A program made the translations under genes and the position numbers. Positions 8,860-17,091 of a stretch of 64,000 bases of DNA are shown here, piece by piece; position 1 is the stretch's first letter, and the number at the start of each line of letters is the position of its first letter. Source of the DNA: Desulfatibacillum aliphaticivorans DSM 15576 (GTDB taxonomy: Bacteria; Desulfobacterota; Desulfobacteria; Desulfobacterales; Desulfatibacillaceae); assembly GCF_000429905.1 (NCBI RefSeq), contig NZ_AUCT01000017.1, positions 1 through 64,000 on the forward strand, read 5' to 3'. The notes below the pieces were generated by a model. It had not been told where the DNA came from and did not search any database. It was given only the letters and a program-made list of their open reading frames with translations.

Positions 8860-11439
8860 TCACAGATATTTCTTCATCATCGCCTCTTTTCTGGCGGGTG
8901 CGGTATCGATAATGGTCTGGGCATCCTCAATCTTTTTTTCCAGGGCTTCGATTTTGGCGACGAATTTCTTCTGTTCGGCCAATGACGGCACAGGCACTTT
9001 AATGTTTTTCATCTTGGTGGCGTTGATATTGTTGGTACCTCCAGACTTCACTGCGAGTCCAACCATTCCTTTGCGGAACGTTGAGGAATTCATAATGCAT
9101 CCTAAATACTTTGGCAGCGCTTTGGATATGTCAGGTACAACCCTTACCAAATACGAGGCATAACAGTAGTCCCCATCAAGATCGAACAGGCCAACCTTAC
9201 CAATGTGCTCAAGACTGCCATTGGAACGAATAAAAAGCAGGTCTCCTTTGTTGAGACGGTACTTGGCGAACTCATCGGCGCTGATGTCGGCGCACTTCAT
9301 CGAACCGTTATCCACCATTCGGCCTTGAACGATTTCATTCATTCGGAAAATCTTATAGCCGATTCTTGCCTCGTTCATCTTTTCGTTCAGGCCGTATTGG
9401 ATGTTGCTGCTCAGCTTGGCGATTTCGATCCGGGGAGCCTTGGAGGCGTAGATGGACTCAACTTCGTTGTTTATGTCTGCCGATGCTTTGGCTATTACAT
9501 CATCAGCAGAGGCGATTCCAATATCTACCTTCTTGCATTCTTTAACAATCTGACTCTGTACACCAATTGGAGGCAGAGGCATTGGCAATTCGTAAGCCTC
9601 ATTTCGGTTCAGACCTGGCACACCAACACCGCCATGCAAGTGCCCTAAGTCCAATCCCTTTAAAATTTGGAACAAAAAATACACATCTATGTCTTTTTGC
9701 TTTGTTTTGATATAGAACGTTGTATCAATAGGGAAACAATTCTCTGTTTCCCACACAACCGCACCAGCGGAGCCTTTTCTTCCGATTATTATCGCAGGCC
9801 CCTTTACAAGATATTCATCATGGAATCCAACTCTGCCATTTGAGCCCATGACAGGATACGGTCCCGCATGCCTCTTCTTCTCTGGTAACGGTTTTCCATA
9901 TTCAAAACTACAAACATTTCCGAGCCTTACTTGTGGCCATTTGCTTTTTATGTGAACCGTTCTTTTAACTGCCAATGATAACTGCTTTTCAAAAACAGCT
10001 CTAGAAAAATCCAGCATATCCACCAACCGCGCATGGTTGGCCACGTCGCATAATTCTGCCGGAATCGTTCCAATCGTTCCCTCAAAATTCGCGGCAATAT
10101 GGCTGTTCAGTTTGGCCGGATTGATCCGATTAAACATCGTCGGATTGTCGCGGTCCGGCCCGTCATAAAGCGTGGTCACATGCTTGCCGGAAGCGTCCTC
10201 GATCAACTTGATGCCTTCGTCTCCCTTGGCGCTTGACCATTCGTAGCCGAGGAATTGCTTGATCTCCTTTGTGCCGGACGGACTTCGGATAATCAGCACC
10301 GGATTTTTCTGATCCGAGGCCGTGACAAAATGATAGAGTTTATCCCGTTCCATTGATCGCACATGGGCCAGATAGCGTTTAGCAATTTCAGCGGTCTGCT
10401 CATCTTTGCTCAGATCCTTAAATTTTTTTGTCTTTTTCAGGTTTTTCAGTTCCGTACTATTCATGAACGGGTCATGGTACGGTTGAAAATGCGCCTGCTT
10501 TTTCCATGTCCCTTTGGTATCACCGCTCAGCAAGGTCCGATAATCTTCTTGCGGCACACCGATATGGGCGCAATAGGCTTCAAGCAGATGTGCGTCTTTA
10601 TAAATCTCCTGTTTTTGTTTTCCGGCTCCCGCGTCCTTGAACCAATCATTTACCCGCCCGCGGTAATGTTCGGCTGTGTCCGGTTGTGTCGGCTTGCGGC
10701 GCAGGAACATTGTGACGGTGTTGGTGCCGGTCTTGCCAAAGGTGCCGCTTCCGAATTCGGCAATGGCAACGATGTCAAAGTATTGCAGTAGAATTTCCCG
10801 GGCGCGGATATATGTGCCGCCACCATTGGAGAGGATGGATGAGGGTAGAATAATGGCAGCCACGCCTCCGCTTTTCAGTAACTGTTTGGCCCGCTCGATA
10901 AAAAACGTCTCGATACTGTTTGCTGTTTCAGCGTCGTTGATTGTTCCTGAGAGTGTGTAGGCCTTGCGTTCCTCTTCGGGCAGAGTTTCAAGAAAGCCGC
11001 GAACGCTGTATGGCGGATTCGCCACAAGCAGGTCAAAATGGCCGTCGCGGATATCCGAAAAAGCGTCATGCCGGTTTATCAATGCGTCTCCGTAACAGAT
11101 TTGAATCTCCTGCTGACCGTACATGAAGGCAGAGACTTTGGCGACTTTGGAAAGTCGGTATTCCTTTTCGATACCCACCATGGCCTTATGGTATTCAGCC
11201 GGTTTTGCCTGGGGTTTGTGCTGCGTAAGAAGGGGGTGCACCTGCAAGGCCAGTTCAGTTAAAAAATGCCCGGCGCCGCAGGCATAGTCAATGGCTAAAG
11301 GCGGAGCGGGATTGTCACGAATCAGGCTTTCCAAGGGCAGGCTCATCAGGATAAACCGGCAAATGGGCATGGGGGTGAAAAACTGTCCTTCACTCTGCTT
11401 GACGCCCTGATCGAGAAACCCCTCAAACATGTCGCCCAA
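8860..11439 (-). CDS. N6-adenine DNA methylase fused to type I specificity domains (3' part of a frameshifted gene)
   Basis: An 859-residue product combining a gamma-type adenine methyltransferase with an HsdS-like specificity region. The N-terminal part has the N6_Mtase entry motif (QSEGQFFTP), an AdoMet loop DYACGAGHFL and the catalytic NPPY near residue 140. The C-terminal half, from about residue 495, holds two target-recognition-like repeats (WPQVRLGNVCSFEYGKPL and a later IAKLSSNIQYGLNEK region) separated by helices. The listed start is a TTG and is probably not a true start: the upstream frame continues the same protein after a frameshift near 11480. Together the parts would form a single-chain type IIG/I-like restriction-modification enzyme. 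Confidence 0.78.
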   Translation of the reverse strand: MGDMFEGFLDQGVKQSEGQFFTPMPICRFILMSLPLESLIRDNPAPPLAIDYACGAGHFLTELALQVHPLLTQHKPQAKPAEYHKAMVGIEKEYRLSKVAKVSAFMYGQQEIQICYGDALINRHDAFSDIRDGHFDLLVANPPYSVRGFLETLPEEERKAYTLSGTINDAETANSIETFFIERAKQLLKSGGVAAIILPSSILSNGGGTYIRAREILLQYFDIVAIAEFGSGTFGKTGTNTVTMFLRRKPTQPDTAEHYRGRVNDWFKDAGAGKQKQEIYKDAHLLEAYCAHIGVPQEDYRTLLSGDTKGTWKKQAHFQPYHDPFMNSTELKNLKKTKKFKDLSKDEQTAEIAKRYLAHVRSMERDKLYHFVTASDQKNPVLIIRSPSGTKEIKQFLGYEWSSAKGDEGIKLIEDASGKHVTTLYDGPDRDNPTMFNRINPAKLNSHIAANFEGTIGTIPAELCDVANHARLVDMLDFSRAVFEKQLSLAVKRTVHIKSKWPQVRLGNVCSFEYGKPLPEKKRHAGPYPVMGSNGRVGFHDEYLVKGPAIIIGRKGSAGAVVWETENCFPIDTTFYIKTKQKDIDVYFLFQILKGLDLGHLHGGVGVPGLNRNEAYELPMPLPPIGVQSQIVKECKKVDIGIASADDVIAKASADINNEVESIYASKAPRIEIAKLSSNIQYGLNEKMNEARIGYKIFRMNEIVQGRMVDNGSMKCADISADEFAKYRLNKGDLLFIRSNGSLEHIGKVGLFDLDGDYCYASYLVRVVPDISKALPKYLGCIMNSSTFRKGMVGLAVKSGGTNNINATKMKNIKVPVPSLAEQKKFVAKIEALEKKIEDAQTIIDTAPARKEAMMKKYL

Positions 11440-12644
11440 AAACTGGTTATGGCCGTTGGGATTCGTAAGACGAATATCCTAAACATTTGCAGAATTTTCA
11501 GCAGCACCTCGGCGTTCTGGTAAAAAAGCCGTTCGTTATGGACATCGATGAGTGAAAAGTCGTTATTGGTGAAAAATTTTTGTTGAATAAACAGGTTCCA
11601 TACCGCCCGCTGTGTGGCGTCCGGGTTCTGGCGGATAAATCGAAGGGCGTTGTTGACATCATCCTGATTTATATAAGTGATATCCTCACCGAGAAACTTG
11701 TCCATCCCCGACTGGTAGAGCTGCTGAAGGCGGTCCATCAGGTCAAAATGGCTGTCATAGGCCACACCCTTCCAATAAAATTTCAGGTCGTCGGGATTTT
11801 CAATCTCATCCACCAGTTTGCACAGAAATAGATTGATCAGCTTATCAAAAGCGTTTTCCCGGCCGGACACGTTATGCTGCCTAAGAATGGTGGCAAACTC
11901 ATGGTATTTCTTCTGCTGGTCAGTGGCAGATATGGCATGAAGGTCGGCAAGTGAATACTTGTCTTTGCCGATCTGGTAGGGTTGGATGTTTTCTTCGAAA
12001 ATTCCTTTGGTAGTAAAATCAAGTTTGTACGTGTCACGCCAGACCGTAAAGCGCTCCTTAACATCAGTTACACTGCGAAATGTTTTAAAATGGGGATTTG
12101 CTGCAAGGTACAGCTCATTGTCCCGATGAGCGATGATATGGCTCTGGTATGACAATGTGTCATTGTCAAAATCCGAGGTGTAGAGGCATAAAAATTGAGT
12201 TTCGCTGATCTGCGGAGCATAACTGAAAAGCTGATCCCCGTCTTGAAGGGTTTTGTTCCACGCTTTTTTGAATTCCCCCCCGGCCGTTTTGCATTCAATA
12301 ATCAGTAATGGCTTGCCAAAATTATCTTTCACCAAAATATCAGCCCGCCCGCCACTGGCTCCCCGACCCAGTTTCCATTTCGGTTCCAGCTCAATATGTT
12401 CCGGCTTATACCCTTTATCCAAAAGGCGATGCACGCATTCGAAGACAACAAAATTTTCATTTGCTGAAAAGTTGCAGGTCTGACGTTCGTTGACCACAAG
12501 CCCGTCTGACTCTGGATAGTGAATGGTCTCTTTGGAAACATCAACGCTCAAGGGAATTGATCCGAACGTTTTGCTAAAAACATTTCTTTTTTTAGTAAAC
12601 CCGAGGGATTCAAGCAGTGTGGGAAAATTATTCTGGGTGATCAT
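11346..12644 (-). CDS. restriction endonuclease-like N-terminal part of the same RM enzyme
   Basis: About 432 residues in frame. Residues 95-118 contain GGRADILVKD and LLIIECKTAG, the D and ExK parts of a PD-(D/E)XK nuclease as found in HsdR_N proteins. The following helical region leads into EVLLKILQM, which in single-chain enzymes continues directly as DIRLTNPNG...QFLGDMFEGFLDQ. Here that continuation is in another frame; a one-base change near 11480 puts the ribosome out of frame, and about 40 junk residues follow before the stop at 11346. The ATG at 12644 is preferred over an upstream TTG. It overlaps closely with the XRE gene upstream. The enzyme may be inactive, or its two parts may be made separately. 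Confidence 0.72.
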   Translation of the reverse strand: MITQNNFPTLLESLGFTKKRNVFSKTFGSIPLSVDVSKETIHYPESDGLVVNERQTCNFSANENFVVFECVHRLLDKGYKPEHIELEPKWKLGRGASGGRADILVKDNFGKPLLIIECKTAGGEFKKAWNKTLQDGDQLFSYAPQISETQFLCLYTSDFDNDTLSYQSHIIAHRDNELYLAANPHFKTFRSVTDVKERFTVWRDTYKLDFTTKGIFEENIQPYQIGKDKYSLADLHAISATDQQKKYHEFATILRQHNVSGRENAFDKLINLFLCKLVDEIENPDDLKFYWKGVAYDSHFDLMDRLQQLYQSGMDKFLGEDITYINQDDVNNALRFIRQNPDATQRAVWNLFIQQKFFTNNDFSLIDVHNERLFYQNAEVLLKILQMFRIFVLRIPTAITSFWATCLRGFSIRASSRVKDSFSPPCPFAGLS

Positions 12645-12652
12645 AGTATGCT

Positions 12653-12871
12653 TCAATCCTTTTTCAAGTTATTTGCAGTTACATCGTTTTTGTTGCAAAA
12701 ATATTCAAACTGACGCCGTGCCAGCTTGGATGGCAAAGTCTTTCCGTTTTCCCACCGATTGACCGTGGCAAAGCTGACCCCGATTGCATGGGCAAGGTCT
12801 TCCTGGCTCAGGTTTAACTGACTGCGTACTTTTTTTACACGTTCAGAAAATGGTTCTGATTCTTTGGTCAT
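12653..12871 (-). CDS. XRE-family HTH transcriptional regulator
   Basis: A 72-residue Cro/CI-type DNA-binding protein. The helix-turn-helix LNLSQEDLAHAIGVSFATVNRWENG is canonical. The open frame continues further upstream, but the ATG at 12871 is preceded by AAGGTGG and the upstream residues look non-coding. The stop lies only a few bases before the RM gene start, so it is the first gene of the XRE-RM-Fic operon and probably acts as the controller protein of the restriction system. The ~210-bp divergent region to the small plus-strand ORF at 13081 presumably holds its operator; a GCACGTGC palindrome at about 12952 is one candidate. Confidence 0.82.
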   Translation of the reverse strand: MTKESEPFSERVKKVRSQLNLSQEDLAHAIGVSFATVNRWENGKTLPSKLARRQFEYFCNKNDVTANNLKKD

Positions 12872-13080
12872 TGCGCCACCTTGATTCTTTTTGATGCAAA
12901 ATTTACCTCGATCTTCAACCTGATTGAAGATGTTATAACATTTGATATGGCACGTGCAAGAATTTTGTGCAACAGGCCCCTCGATTTTTTCACTCAATCA
13001 AAAAAGATTTAACAGTTACCGACACGTTCTCCGTTTCTCCGGTAAGTAAGGTTCAAACAAACCAAAACACGGAGAAAAGT

Positions 13081-13272
13081 ATGGATATTAATGAATTGTT
13101 TGATGGAATTGCCGAAGCGTTTCGGCAGTATCAGGCGGAAATGACCGAGCAGGAGCAGGCTTCAACCAACCCGGCTCCTGCCGGACTTGAACCCGAAAGG
13201 GAATCTGAAAAATCAGAGAAAATAATGCCGACAGAGAAAGGAATTGAACAACATTCCCCGAAACAGGAGTGA
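13081..13272 (+). CDS. small hypothetical protein
   Basis: A 63-residue acidic, glutamate/glutamine-rich protein starting MDINELFDGIAEAF, with a helical N-terminus and a Pro/Glu-rich tail. GGAGAAAAG precedes the ATG, and a terminator follows at 13333-13373, which together make it a plausible gene. I do not recognise a family. It is divergent from the XRE regulator inside the repeat-bracketed cassette, a position where small anti-restriction or antitoxin-like proteins occur, but there is no direct evidence of function. Confidence 0.5.
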   Translation: MDINELFDGIAEAFRQYQAEMTEQEQASTNPAPAGLEPERESEKSEKIMPTEKGIEQHSPKQE

Positions 13273-13332
13273 TTGCACGGCATTCGGATGAATGCGTTTG
13301 TCTGCGTAAGGTGCTAATTTATCAAAACAAAA

Positions 13333-13373
13333 AAACCGATTCTGTTTACCGGACTCGGCAACAGGATCGGTTT
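13333..13373 (+). terminator. hairpin terminator after the small plus-strand gene
   Basis: Arms AAACCGAT-T-CTGTT and AACAG-G-ATCGGTTT with a GC-containing loop, followed by TGTTT. Poly-A on the left side means it could work in both directions. It lies immediately before the right copy of the direct repeat. Confidence 0.65.
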
Positions 13374-13387
13374 GTTTAAAAGTTGAT

Positions 13388-13562
13388 GGTGGAGGACACA
13401 GAGCCTTACCCCAATTCGTTCTCCAAACCAAATCATATCCATAAATCCTGCTTATTCAACACCTTACCACACATCAAAACCCTTCAGACTGCCGGACGCC
13501 GAGAGAAATTTAATTCTCTACATTTTCCCGAAACAGAGAACGGACGTGGGTTCGATTCCCGA
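13388..13562. repeat. 175-bp direct repeat, right copy, with T-arm-like end
   Basis: Second copy of the repeat at 7531-7705, gap-free and about 91% identical, with the T-arm-like GGACGTGGGTTCGATTCCCG at its right end followed by an A shared with the left copy. Beyond that base the two flanks diverge completely. Most differences between the copies are transitions, concentrated in the left two thirds. The two copies bracket the Fic/RM/XRE cassette; no recombinase gene is present between them. Confidence 0.6.
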
Positions 13563-13592
13563 TTGAATACCCGGCGGTGTGTTGAACAAACC

Positions 13593-13772
13593 TCAGTCTT
13601 CATCACTGACTCCTGTGATAACAATGGTGTTTGCTCCAGAGTCTCCCGTTAGGTACATCCGCAATGCGTATAGCAGATCTGGTGTGTTGCGGAACATTTC
13701 CGGCTTTTCAATTTGAAGGCTAATTCGAGACACTGCTCTCGTTGCCCAGTAAACATGCAAATATTCAGTCAT
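13593..13772 (-). CDS. standalone copy of the DUF2357-like protein's C-terminus
   Basis: A 59-residue ORF whose last ~45 residues resemble the C-terminus of the large protein encoded just upstream. The shared pattern is DLLYALRMYLTGDSGANTI here against DLIYSLRLYLTGDDVANTI there, both followed by a T/S-rich strand and an acidic tail. Its ATG overlaps the end of the large gene, so translation may be coupled. Two readings are possible: a functional small subunit duplicating the C-terminal domain, or the surviving 3' end of a related gene truncated when the repeat-bracketed cassette arrived (the repeat copy ends 31 bp away). Sequence divergence rules out a very recent duplication. Confidence 0.5.
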   Translation of the reverse strand: MTEYLHVYWATRAVSRISLQIEKPEMFRNTPDLLYALRMYLTGDSGANTIVITGVSDED

Positions 13773-16700
13773 TGTCGTCATCCGAAATGCTGGTGATGTG
13801 GATGGTATTTGCGACGTCATCGCCGGTGAGGTAGAGGCGTAGCGAGTAGATTAAATCTGAGCTTCGCACGTCCTTGGGCTTTTTGACATCAATCTGTACG
13901 CGAGAAAAGAGGGATGCACTGGATTGAGTGATAACTTCCTCTACTCTGTCAACTTGCTCTGCCAGTTTCTTAGTGATGTCCTGATGGGGCTGGAGCAGCA
14001 TCCTGATTTCGGTATTATCTGAAGCACGAGTACGCAAAAGTCCGAGGAGTAGCTCTAACGGTTCGGCGGCAGCTCGAACCCAATCTCTTTTTTCCCACTT
14101 ATTTTTTACTCTTGTCGGAGTGAGGTTATTTAACCGGTTTAGGATCGAATTCAGTAATGCAGTCAAATTTGAAATAGTAAATTTTTCAACAAAATGCTGC
14201 TCCCGCCAGATTGCGTATGCGAACACACTGATTGCTGAATGATTTGGATGTGATACAAGCTGGTCGAATATGTATTGCTGCCATTTTTGTGAAATGTCGC
14301 CAAGGGCAAAACCGACAGCACGTGGATCACGGATATGACCGCTCTCAACTTGCTCTGTAATCCATTGGATGCATTCGTCGGGTGCGTCCTTGTGCATGCA
14401 GGATAGTAGAAGAAGCATCTTCTTCTCGATTACTTCTGGAGGTATCTTTGCAAGTATGCATCTTGTCAAAACCTCGATAGATTGATGAAAATCACCTGGG
14501 CAGTCCCTGTCATTTATAGATAAAGAATTGCTCCAAATTAATGTCATTCTGTTTTGAAGACTACGTTCTTTAAAGCGTAAAAGGCGCAATTTTTCCTCTT
14601 TTGAAAGAGGAATCAAATCGTTTGGCGAAATATTATATGCGGATAGTCCGTTTTTTTGCTCCCTTATTTTGCCATAAAGTAATGTTCCTATCGGAAAGAG
14701 TTCATTTGGATCATCCTCTGATTTTTGAATGAATTGTTTTGAATTCAGATAACAGTTTCTTCTGTCGTTTGTATTGGCAAATGAAAACCAGTATATATTT
14801 CCATCTTTATCTATTTTTGAACGCCAACGACTATTAACTGTCATTCCATGTGATTCGCCGTTCATTTCTAATAATCGAGTTAATGAGTCAACTAGCCATT
14901 TGCATAAATTAACCTCATTTTTTTGTGCATCTCGCCAATTTTGTAAGTCATACCAGGACATTGGCTGGGGATAATCTGGTGCGGGAGCATCAGTGATGAT
15001 AATTTCTTCAGTGCGTTGCCACGTTGTGCGGATCGGCGGGAATGATTTGTCTATTGGCGTAAAAACTAATTTATACGGTTCGTCGGCACCGTATTCAAAG
15101 GTGAGTTGAAGGCTGCATTCACTGTCTTGTTTCAGCGGGAAAGCTGGCGAGTTGATACGGGCGGAATAGCCTGTTTCATCTTCATTTTCTCCTTGAAAGA
15201 TTGGGAACTGGTAAAATCGTTTCCCTGCAGGCAATGTAAAATGACTTCCGACAGGAATTGAAATCGATTGTCCGCGAACGGGGACAACGGTTGTTCCCCG
15301 TGAGACAAGGTAAAACCGCTGATAGCGACCGTTGAGCATTACTTTGATGGAAAGTTCGGGGATTTGGTCACGCCAGAGGGGGATATCCTCCGTCTGTTTC
15401 TGTAGGTCGTATAGTCGCACTCCTCCAGCAACGGGACTCCGGCTTATATTGATGACGAACGAAAACTGTCCGATTCGAGAATCATGCCTCAGTGTTTGCT
15501 GATCAATAAAAGAGGGTTTTAAAGGTTGTGTCTTATTGTGCCATTTGCCGTCGGCATCCACCGTGATCATATCAAGGTTATCTATTTGGGACGCTTGGTG
15601 CTTGTCACGGGAGAGAATAATCGTAGGGCAACGCTCCCAATAAAAGCCTTTGGTTTCGGGGATTTGTTTTTTAAGTTTTTGGTCAGAGCGGGCAATAAGT
15701 TTGGTGGCGGTAGTTGCTCCTCCGATGGTGTCTATTACCAACACGGCAAAACCGTTATTGAGTTTTGCATAATCCACTTGCTCAAAGACGGCTGCAACAC
15801 TGCGAGGGAGCGGCTGGGCATTTGGAAAGCGGGCGTTGATATTGCGTCTGACAATCTCAAGGTCAAAATCGTTGAGGGTATCGGGAACAAGCCAGAGCAA
15901 TTGATCGGGTTGAAATGTTTTGCTCAAGCGATTGGTAAATGCTTGTGCGGCACGGTCAAGGTGTTCTTCTGTATAAGTGTCGTCATGGGAAAACAGAAGG
16001 TCGGGCAGGGAGATTGTTGTTGTATTGGGATGAAGATGGGCTGCATCCGAATCGAAAATCCCCATAGCAACGGTCTCATCTTCATTACTCCACTCTTGCC
16101 ATAAATAATTTTCTCTGTTCTCTTGGCGATTTGAAGTTGTGGTTGCGTACTGTGGGTGCAGGTAAGCAAGATCAATGCAGGCAGGTTGGGTTACAGACGG
16201 ACAGCTGATAAATCGTTTGATTTTACCTTTTACTTTACTGGTTAGAGGCGTTGAAGTCCATGGCTCTACTTTGAAATCATCATAGGCAAACAAAATGGGC
16301 ATGTCAGCAAAGTAATGTGTGCCTTCCCGATACATCTGTGCATACTGATTCCATATTTGCATCGTTTTCTGGCGATCATTTAGTTGCGAAAAGTCACGGG
16401 CAATATCATCGTCAAGACTTTGCAACCAACGCCAAGCATCCCATATTCTGCGATAGTCACGGTGGGAAAGAAGCGTATTGTTCGGAGGCAGGTTGTTCCA
16501 TGGCGAAATGGCGTGTGCATCATCTGTATTCAACCATGACTGTATGCGGACAACCAGTTCGTCCTCCGCTTCATCAAGGCATTTATGGCGTAGTTCAAGC
16601 ATTTCAAGCAAGCGAGTGACAAATGCCTTCAGCAGTCGGTTTTCAGTCAAATCGACGGACTGAAAACGTCGGACAGCCTGCAAGTACGGTTTACCCGCAA

Positions 16701-17073
16701 GCTTCTCGCGTATATTCCGTCCAGGACGAGTACTGAGCTTGATAAAACTGGAGGCATCCAATTCACGCACTGCACGAACAGGCAGCAAGGCGTGTTCACG
16801 GCGGGGATTTTCGTTTAGCGAACGGAAAAGTCGGAGTATTGACGGACGGGCATGTTCCGTGATGCGATAAAGACGGTCGTGCTTCACTTCCACGTTTTTA
16901 CCACTTACGATTTTGGTAAGAAATGCAGACAATGGTTGCGGAAGTGCATCGCCAGTCTTTGGGTCAAACTCGACATTAACGGCAAACCAATGCGTTTGCG
17001 CAAGCAATTCTCGTGCATTATTGCCAGCTTGCCCTGCCTCTGATTGTAGTTGATATAGTTCAGTGAGAGTCAT
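13765..17073 (-). CDS. DUF2357-like protein with Hsp70/actin-like segment
   Basis: A 1102-residue protein, last large gene of the operon. Near residue 141 the segment VDLTENRLLKAFVTRLLEML, followed by a helical RRIWDAWRWLQSL region, matches the DUF2357 style found next to McrB-type ATPases. Around residues 390-460 the order VPDTLNDFDLEIVRRN, LPRSVAAVFEQ, VLVIDTIGGATT mirrors Hsp70/actin-fold ATPases (VP..., P-AAA, DxGGGT). A canonical N-terminal phosphate-1 loop (DLGTT) is missing, so ATP hydrolysis is uncertain. No clear ExK nuclease site was found. The C-terminal 300 residues are helical and end in a conserved tail. The ATG at 17073 is chosen over an upstream TTG. It probably acts with the McrB-like protein encoded immediately upstream. 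Confidence 0.6.
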   Translation of the reverse strand: MTLTELYQLQSEAGQAGNNARELLAQTHWFAVNVEFDPKTGDALPQPLSAFLTKIVSGKNVEVKHDRLYRITEHARPSILRLFRSLNENPRREHALLPVRAVRELDASSFIKLSTRPGRNIREKLAGKPYLQAVRRFQSVDLTENRLLKAFVTRLLEMLELRHKCLDEAEDELVVRIQSWLNTDDAHAISPWNNLPPNNTLLSHRDYRRIWDAWRWLQSLDDDIARDFSQLNDRQKTMQIWNQYAQMYREGTHYFADMPILFAYDDFKVEPWTSTPLTSKVKGKIKRFISCPSVTQPACIDLAYLHPQYATTTSNRQENRENYLWQEWSNEDETVAMGIFDSDAAHLHPNTTTISLPDLLFSHDDTYTEEHLDRAAQAFTNRLSKTFQPDQLLWLVPDTLNDFDLEIVRRNINARFPNAQPLPRSVAAVFEQVDYAKLNNGFAVLVIDTIGGATTATKLIARSDQKLKKQIPETKGFYWERCPTIILSRDKHQASQIDNLDMITVDADGKWHNKTQPLKPSFIDQQTLRHDSRIGQFSFVINISRSPVAGGVRLYDLQKQTEDIPLWRDQIPELSIKVMLNGRYQRFYLVSRGTTVVPVRGQSISIPVGSHFTLPAGKRFYQFPIFQGENEDETGYSARINSPAFPLKQDSECSLQLTFEYGADEPYKLVFTPIDKSFPPIRTTWQRTEEIIITDAPAPDYPQPMSWYDLQNWRDAQKNEVNLCKWLVDSLTRLLEMNGESHGMTVNSRWRSKIDKDGNIYWFSFANTNDRRNCYLNSKQFIQKSEDDPNELFPIGTLLYGKIREQKNGLSAYNISPNDLIPLSKEEKLRLLRFKERSLQNRMTLIWSNSLSINDRDCPGDFHQSIEVLTRCILAKIPPEVIEKKMLLLLSCMHKDAPDECIQWITEQVESGHIRDPRAVGFALGDISQKWQQYIFDQLVSHPNHSAISVFAYAIWREQHFVEKFTISNLTALLNSILNRLNNLTPTRVKNKWEKRDWVRAAAEPLELLLGLLRTRASDNTEIRMLLQPHQDITKKLAEQVDRVEEVITQSSASLFSRVQIDVKKPKDVRSSDLIYSLRLYLTGDDVANTIHITSISDDDND

Positions 17074-17091
17074 CTGCAAACCATCCGCATC

